DNA of 64,000 nt from Bradyrhizobium iriomotense (GCF_018130765.1 NZ_JAFCJZ010000005.1:248001-312000); one strand, 5' to 3'; positions 53,891 through 63,336 are shown, counted from the stretch's first letter. Program-made: numbers and translations. The notes: a model not told the origin generated them from the sequence alone.

Positions 53891-54841
53891 TTAATGAGGA
53901 AAGAGCGTTGCGATCGCAATCGCCAGGGTCACGACACTGAATCCGGTGCTGGCGATGACCATCGATCCCACCGTCGCGGAATCCAGCCGGTAGTTGACCG
54001 CAAACAGGATACCGAAGAAGCCCGACGGCAATGCCGCAAGCAGAATTGCCGTCTTCGCAACATCAGGACCGAGATGAAAGCCGTAGACGATCGCGACGGC
54101 CAGCAACGGACGCAGAATGTCCGCAGCTCCCGTCGCCGCAACGACCCGCCAATCGATCCGTAGCGACTGGGCCGATAGAACGAGACCGGTCAGGAACAGC
54201 GCAACGCCCGCCGCCGCGTTCCCGATCAGGACAAAGCAGGCATGGACAAGTGGATCGAGATTCAGGCCGGATAACGAGAGCACGACGCCGAGCGCGGGCG
54301 CCCATACGACCGGCTTGGCGAACGCGCGCCGGATGGCAGTCAGGACCGGCGACGCCGGCGCGTCTGTGCCACGGACCTTGCTGGCGCTGATCTCGGCGAT
54401 CACGAGGGTCAGGGGGCTGACGAGGATCGATCCCGTTGCCAGCGCGACGGCAACCGGGACGACACCGACCGGCCCCAGCACGGTCGACAGGATCGGCAGA
54501 CCGACGCCGGCGAGATTTGGGAAACCGACCGTCAGGGCCTGAACCGCTGCATCGGACCTCGTCACCTCGAAGAATTCGCGCTCGAACCAGTACCAGGCGA
54601 GATAGATGATCAGCATGGTCAGGCCGAACACGAGGAAGACTGGAACCTGATCGGTGATCTGGTCGCGCGGGGCTGATGCGGTCGCGGCGAACAGCGAGGC
54701 CGGCAAGGCGAAATCCATCACAAGCGCATTGAGGCCCCCGACGTGACCATTGTCGACGACGCGGGCCTTGCCCGCGACGAACCCGAGCAGCAGAACGAAG
54801 AAGACCGGCACCAGCGCCATGAGTATGACATTCGACGTCAT
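53891..54841 (-). CDS. mdcF: AEC-family auxin efflux carrier-like malonate transporter
   Basis: A 316-residue membrane protein with ten helices in the AEC pattern (two groups of five, a central soluble loop). Blocks include LNALVMDFALPASLFAATAS and GVALFLTGLVLSAQSLRIDW. Homologues in mdc operons are named MdcF and take up malonate. The gene sits between mdcB and mdcH, overlapping mdcB by 4 nt, which supports that role over auxin or other anion export. Confidence 0.88.
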   Translation of the reverse strand: MTSNVILMALVPVFFVLLLGFVAGKARVVDNGHVGGLNALVMDFALPASLFAATASAPRDQITDQVPVFLVFGLTMLIIYLAWYWFEREFFEVTRSDAAVQALTVGFPNLAGVGLPILSTVLGPVGVVPVAVALATGSILVSPLTLVIAEISASKVRGTDAPASPVLTAIRRAFAKPVVWAPALGVVLSLSGLNLDPLVHACFVLIGNAAAGVALFLTGLVLSAQSLRIDWRVVAATGAADILRPLLAVAIVYGFHLGPDVAKTAILLAALPSGFFGILFAVNYRLDSATVGSMVIASTGFSVVTLAIAIATLFPH

Positions 54842-55719
54842 GGGCTCAGCCCCTCATGGGCGTCGACGAAGAGCGTCATCGCCAGCAGGTCGGCCGATCC
54901 ACCCGGGCTGAGACGACGGGCGACGAAGCTCTCGTGGATCGTTTGCGCCCGCGCACGCCAGCCGGGCGCGCAGACGCCGCCTGAAGCGATGAAGCGACGC
55001 GCTGCGTCATGCGCAAAGCGAAGGCCGTCGAGCCCACCGCGATGCAGGAGGTTGGTGTCCTCGACGGATGCGATGAGGGCAAAGCACGCTTCGACCCGGG
55101 CGGCTTCCCTATCCCGCGGCACGACAGACCTAGCGCTGCGCAAGGCCGGCAAGCCAATTCGGTAGACGCTGGGAAATCCCATCGCGGCCTCGATGCGCGC
55201 ACCAGCCGCACGAAAGCGGCGGCGGGCCGCGCTGCCATGGCTGTGCAGCAGCACCGGACCATCGAGGATGCTGTCGCCCCACATGCGCGCCACGACATCG
55301 CCAAGCGGAAGCCTGGGATCGACCAGCCCGCCGGCTTTCGCGCCGGCCGCCGCGCACAGCAGGCCGAGCCCGAAGATCGCGCCACGGTGCGTGTTGACGC
55401 CCGAGGTCGCGGCGACCATCGCGCGCTCCGCCTCCAGGCCAATGATCCGCAGCCGCCCCATGCCGCAGCCGAGTGCGCCCGCATCGGCCAGACGTTGCAG
55501 ATAGGGCCCGATCGCCGCGGCGCTGCGGCGAAACGTGCCCGCATCCATGTCGTCGTGACTGCCGTTGTCGACGTGGCTCACCAGCCCCGGCTTCGGCCAG
55601 GTTTCGAGCTCCTTGACGAGGCAATCAGTGGCGACAGCACCGATGGCGGAGACATCGGGCGCGATCTGCGCCCGGCGCAGCGCCGTCCGTTCCACGCCTC
55701 TTGCGGCTGTGGTGATCAT
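54838..55719 (-). CDS. mdcB: Triphosphoribosyl-dephospho-CoA synthase
   Basis: A 293-residue CitG/MdcB-family enzyme that makes 2'-(5''-triphosphoribosyl)-3'-dephospho-CoA, the prosthetic-group precursor of the malonate carrier protein. Family features are ELETWPKPGLVSHVDNGSHD near residue 40, GVNTHRGAIFGLGLL and the Asp/His-rich ends. Coupled to mdcG by a 4-nt overlap and to the transporter gene by another. The precursor is used by MdcG. Confidence 0.91.
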   Translation of the reverse strand: MITTAARGVERTALRRAQIAPDVSAIGAVATDCLVKELETWPKPGLVSHVDNGSHDDMDAGTFRRSAAAIGPYLQRLADAGALGCGMGRLRIIGLEAERAMVAATSGVNTHRGAIFGLGLLCAAAGAKAGGLVDPRLPLGDVVARMWGDSILDGPVLLHSHGSAARRRFRAAGARIEAAMGFPSVYRIGLPALRSARSVVPRDREAARVEACFALIASVEDTNLLHRGGLDGLRFAHDAARRFIASGGVCAPGWRARAQTIHESFVARRLSPGGSADLLAMTLFVDAHEGLSP

Positions 55720-56402
55720 GATGCCATCGCTCCCGAAATGAATTGATGCCTGCCGAGCAGCCCAACGCTGTCGATGCTCTTGACCAGAAGCTCGGTCGCA
55801 CCGCCGTGAAACTCGCGCCAGTTGACCGCAGCGCCGCCCGCACCCATCAGCTCGCCATCAAGCCGCATCGGCGCATCGGTCTCGATCGCGGCGACATCGG
55901 CGACGAAGCGATCGATGTCGGTCCCGGTTCGAAACTCGAACAGGACATCGAGATCGGAGCCAGTGGTCACGTAGTCGAGCCCGGTCAGCGACTGCCAGGC
56001 CAGGCTGCCGAAGACGCGCGCGTCCACCGCATGGCGACGCGCCAGCCCGTCGAGCCGGTCGAGCGTCGACCACCAGTTGCGCGGCGCGTAAGCCCGCGCC
56101 TGCCGCAGCAACGGCGGCCGCGCGACCGAGGTGACGTGGTCGATATCAACCAGGAGGGAGATCCGTTTCTTGCCGGCCGAGGGCGGCAAGGGCAGGCCCA
56201 AAGCGAGGCCGTTTGCCTCGCCTGGCAAGGCGCGGCGCCTGATCGTCGGCCATCGCATTTTGGGCCAGCGCGCGACCAGCGCATCGGTTGCGAGATCACC
56301 ACGCGTGTCCAGAATCGCGCGCCACCCTGCCGGACTGACGAAGACGAGGTCGTGACGACCCGGTGGACGCTTAGCGTGCTTGCAGGGCGAGGTCACGAAC
56401 AC
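55716..56402 (-). CDS. mdcG: Phosphoribosyl-dephospho-CoA transferase (malonate carrier holo-synthase)
   Basis: A 228-residue nucleotidyltransferase-like protein that attaches the prosthetic group to MdcC. The TGSDLDVLFEFRTG segment provides the DxD metal site of the fold, and RRRALPGEANGLALGLPLPP is typical of MdcG. The start is uncertain: GTG at 56402 gives a 32-nt overlap with mdcE and GTG at 56396 is an alternative. Codon-level overlap with mdcE on the same strand supports translational coupling. Confidence 0.9.
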   Translation of the reverse strand: MFVTSPCKHAKRPPGRHDLVFVSPAGWRAILDTRGDLATDALVARWPKMRWPTIRRRALPGEANGLALGLPLPPSAGKKRISLLVDIDHVTSVARPPLLRQARAYAPRNWWSTLDRLDGLARRHAVDARVFGSLAWQSLTGLDYVTTGSDLDVLFEFRTGTDIDRFVADVAAIETDAPMRLDGELMGAGGAAVNWREFHGGATELLVKSIDSVGLLGRHQFISGAMAS

Positions 56403-57093
56403 GCTCCGCGATCTCGGCAGCCTTGAGTCGGCCGCCGCGCACCTTGCCGAGCGTATCCCGCCCGTCCCGCGCGGCCGGCATGTCGGCCAGCAGCGCCTCC
56501 AGCTGATCGGCGAGCGAAGTCGTGTTGCTCCATATCATGTGGACCGCACCCATCTGCGCCAGATTGGACAGGCCCGGCGCGAATACCGGCGTCGACTTCG
56601 CCTTCTCCTCCAGCGCCTCCATCGACAGCTTGGTGACCTTCGCCATCGACGGCAGGTCCATCACCGCAGGGTCCGCACCCGGAAGTCCGACCAGCACGCG
56701 CGTTGCAAGTCCCGTTGCGAGCAGCGCGCCTGCGGCCGAGTGACCGTAGAGAAGGCCGATGGTCGGGCGGCCGTTCATGTCCGCGTGGATCAACACCTTG
56801 GCCAGATGCGCGAGAAATTCGTTCAGCCCGAGCAGCTCGTCGCGCTTGCTCATGCGCTGGCTGTCGCTGTCGACGAGCACCAGGATCGGGCCAGAGTCCC
56901 GGCCGATCGACCTGAGCACATGACCGGACAATCTGAGCGCCTCGTCGACGCCCAGCGCAGTCCGGTCCGCAACACCGAGAACGAGCATGCTGTCGCCGGA
57001 TCGCAGCGTCGCCGAGCCGAGAAGGACGCCTTTGTCGCTCCTGACCTCATGTCCGTCGGGGAAGAGCGAGGTGATGATGTCATCGAGCGTCAC
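56371..57093 (-). CDS. mdcE: Malonate decarboxylase gamma subunit
   Basis: A 240-residue carboxyltransferase-like subunit of biotin-independent malonate decarboxylase, partner of MdcD. Blocks: LVLVDSDSQRMSKRDELLGLNEFLAHLAKV and the oxyanion-type GHSAAGALLATGLA. The start is the GTG at 57093 preceded by GGGAGGACCA; the longer open frame is a shadow. Overlaps mdcD by 14 nt and mdcG by about 32 nt. Supports decarboxylation of malonyl-S-MdcC to acetyl-S-MdcC. Confidence 0.92.
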   Translation of the reverse strand: MTLDDIITSLFPDGHEVRSDKGVLLGSATLRSGDSMLVLGVADRTALGVDEALRLSGHVLRSIGRDSGPILVLVDSDSQRMSKRDELLGLNEFLAHLAKVLIHADMNGRPTIGLLYGHSAAGALLATGLATRVLVGLPGADPAVMDLPSMAKVTKLSMEALEEKAKSTPVFAPGLSNLAQMGAVHMIWSNTTSLADQLEALLADMPAARDGRDTLGKVRGGRLKAAEIAERVRDLALQAR

Positions 57094-58018
57094 GGCTGGT
57101 CCTCCCAATCCTGTCGGCGAGCGCAATGAATTGATCGGCCGGCAGCTCCGGAACCGTTTCGGCATGCACGATGCCTTCCGCCGTCCAGATGTCGACGGCA
57201 TCCTCGCAGGCGCCGTAGCGGCGCAACCGGTCGGCAAGGCGCTCCTGCTCGGCCTTCAACCTCTCGAGGCCGAGAGGTCCGACCAGACCCAACAGCTCCA
57301 GCGCGGCCTCGCGAAAATCCTGCACATTGTCGGCGGCGAAGACGTCGGCGGCTCCGAGCAGGCGGCGATGCTTGCCGCCCATGGTGCGCCAGACCAGGGC
57401 ACGATCGCGCGAGTCGAACTCCTCGACGCCGCGATTGGTCTCGATGACTTCGGGGCCTGAGACCGCAATGCGTCCCGGCTCCGAGACGGCGAGTGCGGAG
57501 CAGCAGCCCGCGATCAAGCCACCACCGCCGTAGCATCCGGACCTGCCGCCGATCAGGCCGATCACCTTCACGCCGGAGCTGCGCGCCTCCATCACCGCGC
57601 GCATGATCTCGGCAATGGCGAGCTCGCCGGCATTGGCTTCCTGCAGCCGCACGCCGCCGGTGTCGAACAGGATCAGGACGGGGATCGAGCCGATCTGGCG
57701 TGCCGCGCGGAGCAGTCCGGTCAGCTTGGCGCCATGCACCTCGCCGAAGGCGCCGCCCATGAAGCGGCCCTCCTGCGCGGCGACGAACACCTGCGCGCCG
57801 TCGAGCCGGCCGTGACCGACGACGATGCCGTCGTCGAACTGCTCGGGCAGATCGAATATCTTCAGGTGCGGACTGACCTCGCGCTGCTCCGGCCCGATGA
57901 ACTCGACGAAGCTTCCGGCATCGAGCAGCAGCTCCAGCCGCGTCCGGGCGGATGCCTCGTAGAAGCTGGTGCTGCGGGCGCGTTCGGCCGGGGTGATGTC
58001 CTTGAGTGGCGCGGTCAT
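57080..58018 (-). CDS. mdcD: Malonate decarboxylase beta subunit
   Basis: Carboxyltransferase-type subunit of 312 residues, with the crotonase-like core visible as GRFMGGAFGEVHGAKL, VLILFDTGGVRLQEANAGE and GGRSGCYGGGGLIAG. It forms the decarboxylating MdcDE pair. It overlaps mdcC by 4 nt and mdcE by 14 nt. Length and order match characterised biotin-independent systems of Pseudomonas and Klebsiella. Confidence 0.94.
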   Translation of the reverse strand: MTAPLKDITPAERARSTSFYEASARTRLELLLDAGSFVEFIGPEQREVSPHLKIFDLPEQFDDGIVVGHGRLDGAQVFVAAQEGRFMGGAFGEVHGAKLTGLLRAARQIGSIPVLILFDTGGVRLQEANAGELAIAEIMRAVMEARSSGVKVIGLIGGRSGCYGGGGLIAGCCSALAVSEPGRIAVSGPEVIETNRGVEEFDSRDRALVWRTMGGKHRRLLGAADVFAADNVQDFREAALELLGLVGPLGLERLKAEQERLADRLRRYGACEDAVDIWTAEGIVHAETVPELPADQFIALADRIGRTSRDAR

Positions 58019-58332
58019 TGGCCGTTCTCCGCGATCAATCGCACCGCCTGCGCCAGCCGCAGCGAGACCGTATCAGGGCGCGCGCCGCCGTCGTTGATCG
58101 AGAATCTCAGCCCGCCGGGCGAATAGCGTTCGACGAAATCGCCGACCACGGCGGTCCACACCTCGCCGAAGCCGATGGCCGCGGTCTTGATGTCGAGGGC
58201 GCATTCCGCATCCGGCAGGACGCGCTCCACCAGGACTTCCAGATTGCCCGAGGCGACCACGCCGACGATCGCGCTCTGCCTGGTGCCGCCGGCCCGTGTG
58301 CGAACCCTGTGCTGAAACCTGAGATCTTCCAT
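58015..58332 (-). CDS. mdcC: Malonate decarboxylase acyl carrier protein (delta subunit)
   Basis: A 105-residue carrier protein (MEDLRFQHRVRTRAGGTRQS) that carries the phosphoribosyl-dephospho-CoA prosthetic group on a Ser. Blocks VVASGNLEVLVERVL and IKTAAIGFGEVWTAVVGDFV are typical of MdcC/CitD-like carriers. The likely attachment Ser lies in the VASGNLEV segment. Located 9 nt after mdcA; overlaps mdcD. Short but in the right position and of the right length. Confidence 0.93.
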   Translation of the reverse strand: MEDLRFQHRVRTRAGGTRQSAIVGVVASGNLEVLVERVLPDAECALDIKTAAIGFGEVWTAVVGDFVERYSPGGLRFSINDGGARPDTVSLRLAQAVRLIAENGQ

Positions 58333-58341
58333 GGCCCGTCC

Positions 58342-59988
58342 TCACCAGTTTCTGAATTTCGACGGCGGCGCATAGAGGCCGCCCGACCAGCGCACCAAAT
58401 CCTTGATCGAGCGTGCCGCCAGCAGGCTGCGATCCGCATCGAGCGGATTGATGCCGAGATCCTCAGGGCGGCGGATCACCCCGCGCTCGCGCAGGCGCGC
58501 GACCATGCCGTGGTCGCGCCGACGGCCGACATCGGTGTAGCCCGCAACGCCGCGGATGGCCTGCTCGCGCTCCCGCGCGGTGCGGCACAGCAGGAGGTTG
58601 GCGACGCCTTCCTCTGTCACGATGTGCGTGACGTCGTCGCCATAGATCATGATCGGCGCGAGCTCGAGGTTCAGCTTCTCCGCAAGCTCGATGGCGTCGA
58701 GCTTCTCGACGAACAGCGGCACGTTCTTGTCGCCGAACGTCTCCCCGATCTGCACGACCAGCTTGCGGCCGCGGCGCAGCAGGGCCGCACCATCGGGGGC
58801 TGCCTCGGCTCCCGCCTTCAGCCAGGGTTCGCTGGGATGACGGCGCCCGCGGGCATCCGCGCCCATGTTCGGCGCGCCGCCGAACCCGGCGATGCGGGAC
58901 GTGGTGACGGTCGAGGAATTCCCTTGCAGGTCGATCTGCAACGTGGAACCGATGAACATGTCGCAGGCATAGAGACCGGCAGTCTGACAGAAGGCGCGGT
59001 TGGAACGGAGCGAACCGTCAGGGCCGGTGAAATAGACGTCGGACCGGGCGCGGATGTACTCATCCATGCCGACCTCCGACCCGAACGAGTGGATCTGCCG
59101 CACCCAGCCGGACTCGATCGCGGGAATGAGCGCCGGATGCGGATTCAACGCAAAGTGGGTCGCGATCTTCCCCTTCAGTCCCAGCCTTTCGCCGTAGGTC
59201 GGCAGCAGGAGTTCGATCGCGGCCGTGCTGAAGCCGATGCCGTGATTGAGCCGCTGCACGCCATAGGGCGCATAGATGCCCTTGATCGCGAGCATCGCGG
59301 TCAGGATCTGTCCCTCGGTGATTGCGGCCGGATCGCGTGTGAACAGCGGCTCGACGAAGAACGGCTTGTCGGACTTGACGATGAAGTGGACGCGGTCCGA
59401 GGGGATGTCGACCCGCGGCACCGTCTCGGCGATCTCGTTGACTTGGGCGATCACGATGCCGTCCTTGAAGGCGGTCGCCTCCACCACCGTCGGCGTGTCC
59501 TCGGTGTTGGGGCCAGTGTAGAGATTGCCTTCGCGGTCGGCGCTGACGGCTGCGATCAACGCGACCTGCGGCGTCAGGTCGATGAAATAGCGAGCGAACA
59601 ATTCGAGATAGGTGTGAACCGCGCCGAGCTCGATCTTGCCGCCGAACAGCATGCGGGCGATGCGCGCCGATTGCGGTCCGGAATAGGCATAGTCGAGCCG
59701 CTTGGCGACCCCGCGATCGAACAGGTCCAGATGTTCGGGAAGAACGACGCCCGACTGCACCATGTGCAGATCGTTGACCCTGGAGAGGTCGACGGCGAGA
59801 AGCGCCTGGCTGAGCAAGTCAGCCTGCTTCTGGTTGTCACCCTCGAGGCAAACCCGGTCGCCCGGCCTGATCACGGCCTCCAGGAGGCGTGTGGCATCGC
59901 GTGCCTCCACGACCTTGCCGCGCGCAAGTCCGGCGCCGGCCGCGATGCGCACATCGCGCGCGGCGCGGTTGTTCTGCCATGTCGTCAT
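58342..59988 (-). CDS. mdcA: Malonate decarboxylase alpha subunit (acetyl-ACP:malonate transferase)
   Basis: A 548-residue CoA-transferase-fold subunit that exchanges acetyl for malonyl on the carrier protein. Blocks include GDNQKQADLLSQALLAVDL, the SGVVLPEHLDLF segment and GFGGAPNMGADARGRRHPSEPW. The full-length family is about 550 residues. ATG at 59988 preceded by GGAAAGAC; the 12-residue longer start lacks support. First gene of the operon mdcA-C-D-E-G-B-F-H. No LysR- or GntR-type mdc regulator gene follows or precedes within the window. Confidence 0.95.
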   Translation of the reverse strand: MTTWQNNRAARDVRIAAGAGLARGKVVEARDATRLLEAVIRPGDRVCLEGDNQKQADLLSQALLAVDLSRVNDLHMVQSGVVLPEHLDLFDRGVAKRLDYAYSGPQSARIARMLFGGKIELGAVHTYLELFARYFIDLTPQVALIAAVSADREGNLYTGPNTEDTPTVVEATAFKDGIVIAQVNEIAETVPRVDIPSDRVHFIVKSDKPFFVEPLFTRDPAAITEGQILTAMLAIKGIYAPYGVQRLNHGIGFSTAAIELLLPTYGERLGLKGKIATHFALNPHPALIPAIESGWVRQIHSFGSEVGMDEYIRARSDVYFTGPDGSLRSNRAFCQTAGLYACDMFIGSTLQIDLQGNSSTVTTSRIAGFGGAPNMGADARGRRHPSEPWLKAGAEAAPDGAALLRRGRKLVVQIGETFGDKNVPLFVEKLDAIELAEKLNLELAPIMIYGDDVTHIVTEEGVANLLLCRTAREREQAIRGVAGYTDVGRRRDHGMVARLRERGVIRRPEDLGINPLDADRSLLAARSIKDLVRWSGGLYAPPSKFRNW

Positions 59989-60106
59989 AACTGTCTTTCC
60001 TTCGCCGGGCTGGCGCGTCAACATTCGTCAGTCAGGTCGGGGAGTGCTGTCTCTCCCGCCGGCCTTCCTTCTGCCGGTCGTGCGTCAGGGCCGGCAGAAA
60101 AGGATT

Positions 60107-60892
60107 TCAGCGCGTGGCCGGTTGCTGGATGCTGCGCGCGGCGCGGGTGATGACGGCCGCCACTTCCTTCGGATGGGACTCGTAGACGGAGTGGCTGGCG
60201 CCCGGGATCACGGTGGTCTGGCTCTTGGCGCGCTCGTAGTACCAGCGTTCGAGATCCGGATTGATGATCTGGTCGCTGCCGGCGACGATGCCCCAGCTCG
60301 GCTTGGTTTTCCACGCAGCCGCGGTCAGCGGCGTGCTGAACACCTGGGTCGCCGCCAGCACCTGGGAGTGCGAAACGAACTCGGCCCGCTCGCGCGGCAG
60401 ATCGGGCGCGAACAGCTTTGGGAATTGCACGGGATCGAGATAGGTGAACTTGTCGGGCGTGACCTTGATGACACCCTCGGTCTTGCCGAGCACGCTCGGC
60501 GTCTTCTTGCCGAGCGCCGATTCATCCTCGCCGACGTCGGGTGCATGCGCGGCGACGTAGATGAGGCCGACGACGTTGGGATGGACGCCGGCCTCGGTGA
60601 TGATCGAGCCGCCATAGCTGTGACCGACGAGAAGCGTCGGGCCGTCCTGGAGATCGAGAATCCGCTTCGCCGCGGTGACGTCGTCGGCAAACGAGGTTTC
60701 GGGCTCCTGCACCATCGTCACGCGGAAGCCTTCCTTGGTCAGGATCTCGTAGACGGGCTTCCAGCCCGACGCATCGACCCAGGCGCCGTGCACCAGGACG
60801 ATGTTCTTCAGGGGTTCCGCGCGCGCCGGGGTGACGGTCGCGAACAGGGAGAGGGCGGCAGCAAAGGCGAGGCCAGCGTTGAGGTGTTTCAT
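60107..60892 (-). CDS. Secreted alpha/beta hydrolase
   Basis: A 261-residue hydrolase with a Sec signal peptide (LAFAAALSLFATVTPARAEP). The nucleophile elbow is GHSYGGS (Ser92), the oxyanion His-Gly is in IVLVHGAWVDASGW and the catalytic His probably in IPGASHSVYESHPKE. The short cap (residues about 120-190) and sequence style match periplasmic salicylate-esterase-like or pyrethroid-esterase-like proteins of proteobacteria. It stands apart from mdc by about 118 nt; an inverted repeat TTCTGCCGG...CCGGCAGAA at 60069-60100 lies between. Substrate unknown. Confidence 0.85.
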   Translation of the reverse strand: MKHLNAGLAFAAALSLFATVTPARAEPLKNIVLVHGAWVDASGWKPVYEILTKEGFRVTMVQEPETSFADDVTAAKRILDLQDGPTLLVGHSYGGSIITEAGVHPNVVGLIYVAAHAPDVGEDESALGKKTPSVLGKTEGVIKVTPDKFTYLDPVQFPKLFAPDLPRERAEFVSHSQVLAATQVFSTPLTAAAWKTKPSWGIVAGSDQIINPDLERWYYERAKSQTTVIPGASHSVYESHPKEVAAVITRAARSIQQPATR

Positions 60893-61144
60893 GTCGGGAT
60901 CACTCCGGATTGGAATGATGCGACACTAGGTTCGGCGCTCCCTTGCGTATTTCGGCAAACAACGGCGCTTGCCACTTCGCACGCCGGCAAATCCGTCGCC
61001 GCTCCGATCCCGCCTACGTCCGGATTCTCTGATGGCACGACCTCGCGCGCATGCAGTGCGGCTGACGTTCGTAAGCGAAAGACGGCGTGTATCGGCTCTG
61101 TCATTCGAGACGAACGTTCAACCATCGACACGAGAGGATCGACA

Positions 61145-61504
61145 ATGACATCGAATTCACTCATCCCGATTGCAGTTGCCATGATAATCCTCGTGAATGC
61201 GGCCTCCCCGGTTCATGCAGCGTCCTGCGAGGCTTCGATCGGACGTGTCCAGGCGAAGCTGGACGCGGCCATCGAGAAGAATGCCGGCGCGCATGGCTGG
61301 GGCCCGGAAAGCCTCAGTGCGCTGCGCAGTCATCAGCCTACGCCGCGATCGCTGGCGGAGGCTGAAGGCGCGAGCGGAGCGCAGCTTCGGCTCGCGCTCG
61401 ATGCGCTCGATCGCGCGCGTGCCGCGGGCCGCTCCAGCGACATCGCCAGGTGCCGCCGGGAGCTGTCCGAGGCGACGCTGATGCTTCAGAAGCAGTCGCA
61501 ATGA
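61145..61504 (+). CDS. Small exported helical protein, unknown
   Basis: A 119-residue protein with a signal peptide (LIPIAVAMIILVNAASPVHA) followed by two Cys-bearing amphipathic helices (SCEASIGRVQAKLDAAIEKN and ARCRRELSEATLMLQKQSQ). Two Cys, one near each end of the mature part, could form a disulfide. AGAGGATC lies upstream of the ATG. The longer frame that crosses from 59702 is a shadow. No known family recognised; similar short periplasmic proteins occur in Bradyrhizobium. Confidence 0.68.
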   Translation: MTSNSLIPIAVAMIILVNAASPVHAASCEASIGRVQAKLDAAIEKNAGAHGWGPESLSALRSHQPTPRSLAEAEGASGAQLRLALDALDRARAAGRSSDIARCRRELSEATLMLQKQSQ

Positions 61505-61615
61505 GGGGGATGCTTCCCGATCGTGCGGTGAGACAGCGGGACGTGCTTTCAGGAAATACCGGATCGCCGGCCGCTCCCTATCGTCCCGCGCAAATGAAAG
61601 ACTCCGGAGCAGCCC

Positions 61616-62143
61616 ATGCGAGAACAGCCCCTATCGAACAGGTTCGGATGCCGCCGGTTCGCATCGATGCATCTGCGCGCGGCGCTCGCAGCTGGCCTGA
61701 TATGGCTGATCCCGGCTGCGGCAGATGCGCAAATGACGCTGCCGACGACGCCGCCCTCCGTCGGCATGTCCGCGACCTCGCCGCTCAACCTCGGCGCGAC
61801 GCGGCCTGAAGGCATTCCGCTGGGCTCGACCGAAATCGTAACGCCCGGAATATCCCCGATCAATCCTGTGCAGGGCATGACCAACTGCGCGCCATCAGGC
61901 AATGCGGGATCGTCAGGCGCCCCGTTCGACGGCGGCGGGCTCTCCGGAAGCTCGTCGCTCGCCTGCGCCAACGGCACGGCTTCCCAGTCGCCCTTGCCTC
62001 CCTCGACATCGACGGTCGGCCGCGTCGGGATTCCGCTTGGGTCCACCGAACTCGGCGGCGCCGGAATCAGTCCGTTCGTGCCGGTGCCCGGACCCACGTC
62101 CATGGGCAGCACAGGGTCGATGGACGGCTCCGGTAATCCCTGA
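61616..62143 (+). CDS. Exported Ser/Pro/Gly-rich repeat protein
   Basis: A 175-residue protein with a signal peptide (LRAALAAGLIWLIPAAADAQ) and a low-complexity mature part. It contains two copies of a short unit: EGIPLGSTEIVTPGISPINP and VGIPLGSTELGGAGISPFVP, separated by a Ser/Gly-rich linker with two Cys. No known domain. It precedes the RND adaptor gene by 20 nt on the same strand, so it may be the first gene of that efflux operon. Its role, perhaps at the outer membrane or cell wall, is unknown. Confidence 0.65.
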   Translation: MREQPLSNRFGCRRFASMHLRAALAAGLIWLIPAAADAQMTLPTTPPSVGMSATSPLNLGATRPEGIPLGSTEIVTPGISPINPVQGMTNCAPSGNAGSSGAPFDGGGLSGSSSLACANGTASQSPLPPSTSTVGRVGIPLGSTELGGAGISPFVPVPGPTSMGSTGSMDGSGNP

Positions 62144-62163
62144 GATCAACAAGGACCATCACC

Positions 62164-63336
62164 GTGAAACGGACTCTTACCATTGCACTCGTTGCTCTCG
62201 TCGCGATCCTGATCGGCGGAGGCCTCTGGTTCTTCGGCCGCGACAAGAAGCCAGCCGTGGCGGCCGCTCCGGTGCCCACGGCCGTGCCGGTGGTCGCCGC
62301 CACCGTCACGGGCAAGGACGTCCCGATCTACCTGCGCGGCATCGGCACAGTGATCGCCTACAACACCGACGTCGTGCGCAGCCAGATTCAGGGACAGATC
62401 GTCAAGATCGCCTTCACCGAGGGACAGACGGTCAAGAGCGGCGACCTGCTCGCCCAGATCGATCCGCGCCCTTACGAGGCCCAGATCGAGCAGCTGACCG
62501 CCAATCGCGACAGGGACCAGGCCCAGCTCGCGAACGCCGAGGCTAATCTCGCCCGCTACAATCAGCTTGGCGACAAGGGCTATGCGACCCCGCAACTGAT
62601 CGAGACGCAAACGGCGCAGGTGGCGCAGCTCAAGGCCGCCGTAAAGGCGGACCAGGCCCAGATCGACGAGGCCAATGTCCAGCTCAGCTACACGCGCCTG
62701 ACATCGGCGATTCCCGGCATCACCGGCGTGCGCCAGATCGACGTCGGCAACGTGATTCATCCGACCGATCCCAACGGGCTCGTTGTCGTCACGCAGATCG
62801 AGCCGATCTCGCTGCTGTTCACCCTGCCGCAGACCGACCTGCCGGTGATCCAGCAGCACGCCGCAAAGGGAGAGCTGAAGGTCATCGCCTACAGCCAGGA
62901 CAACAAGATGAAGCTCGACGAGGGCACGCTGCTGCTGGTCAACAACGAGATCGCGGGCACGACCGGCACCGTCCAGCTCAAGGCGGTGTTTCCGAACCAT
63001 GAGCATCGGCTGTGGCCAGGACAGCTGGTCAACGCGCGCCTGTTGCTCGAGGTTCAGAAGAACGCGCTCACTGTCGCCGGCTCGGCCGTGCAGCAGGGGC
63101 CGAACGGCAGCTATGTCTATGTCGTATCTCCCGACCAGACCGCGGCCTTGCGTCCCGTTCACGTCGCGCAGATCAGCGACGGGCAGGCCCTGATCGACCA
63201 AGGGCTGAAGTCGGGCGACGTCGTCGTGGTCGACGGCCAGTATCGGCTGACGGAAGGCAGCCGCGTCCGCGAGTTGCATGGCAAGGCGGCGCGCGAAGCC
63301 GACCTTCAGAGCTCCGTGCAGGACGCGCTTCCATGA
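62164..63336 (+). CDS. RND efflux periplasmic adaptor (MdtA-like)
   Basis: Membrane-fusion protein of 390 residues. N-terminal membrane anchor/signal (LTIALVALVAILIGGGLWFF), then DVPIYLRGIGTVIAYNTDVV, TEGQTVKSGDLLAQIDPRPY, a coiled coil (residues about 120-170), and TRLTSAIPGITGVRQIDVGNV, typical of MdtA/BepF adaptors. GTG start with AAGGA upstream. It overlaps the RND permease start by 4 nt. Third RND adaptor in the window. Confidence 0.92.
   Translation: MKRTLTIALVALVAILIGGGLWFFGRDKKPAVAAAPVPTAVPVVAATVTGKDVPIYLRGIGTVIAYNTDVVRSQIQGQIVKIAFTEGQTVKSGDLLAQIDPRPYEAQIEQLTANRDRDQAQLANAEANLARYNQLGDKGYATPQLIETQTAQVAQLKAAVKADQAQIDEANVQLSYTRLTSAIPGITGVRQIDVGNVIHPTDPNGLVVVTQIEPISLLFTLPQTDLPVIQQHAAKGELKVIAYSQDNKMKLDEGTLLLVNNEIAGTTGTVQLKAVFPNHEHRLWPGQLVNARLLLEVQKNALTVAGSAVQQGPNGSYVYVVSPDQTAALRPVHVAQISDGQALIDQGLKSGDVVVVDGQYRLTEGSRVRELHGKAAREADLQSSVQDALP

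Noticed and set aside
58006..60150. 714-codon plus-strand open frame opposite mdcA
   Set aside because: Shadow of mdcA; no recognisable domain and no ribosome-binding site.
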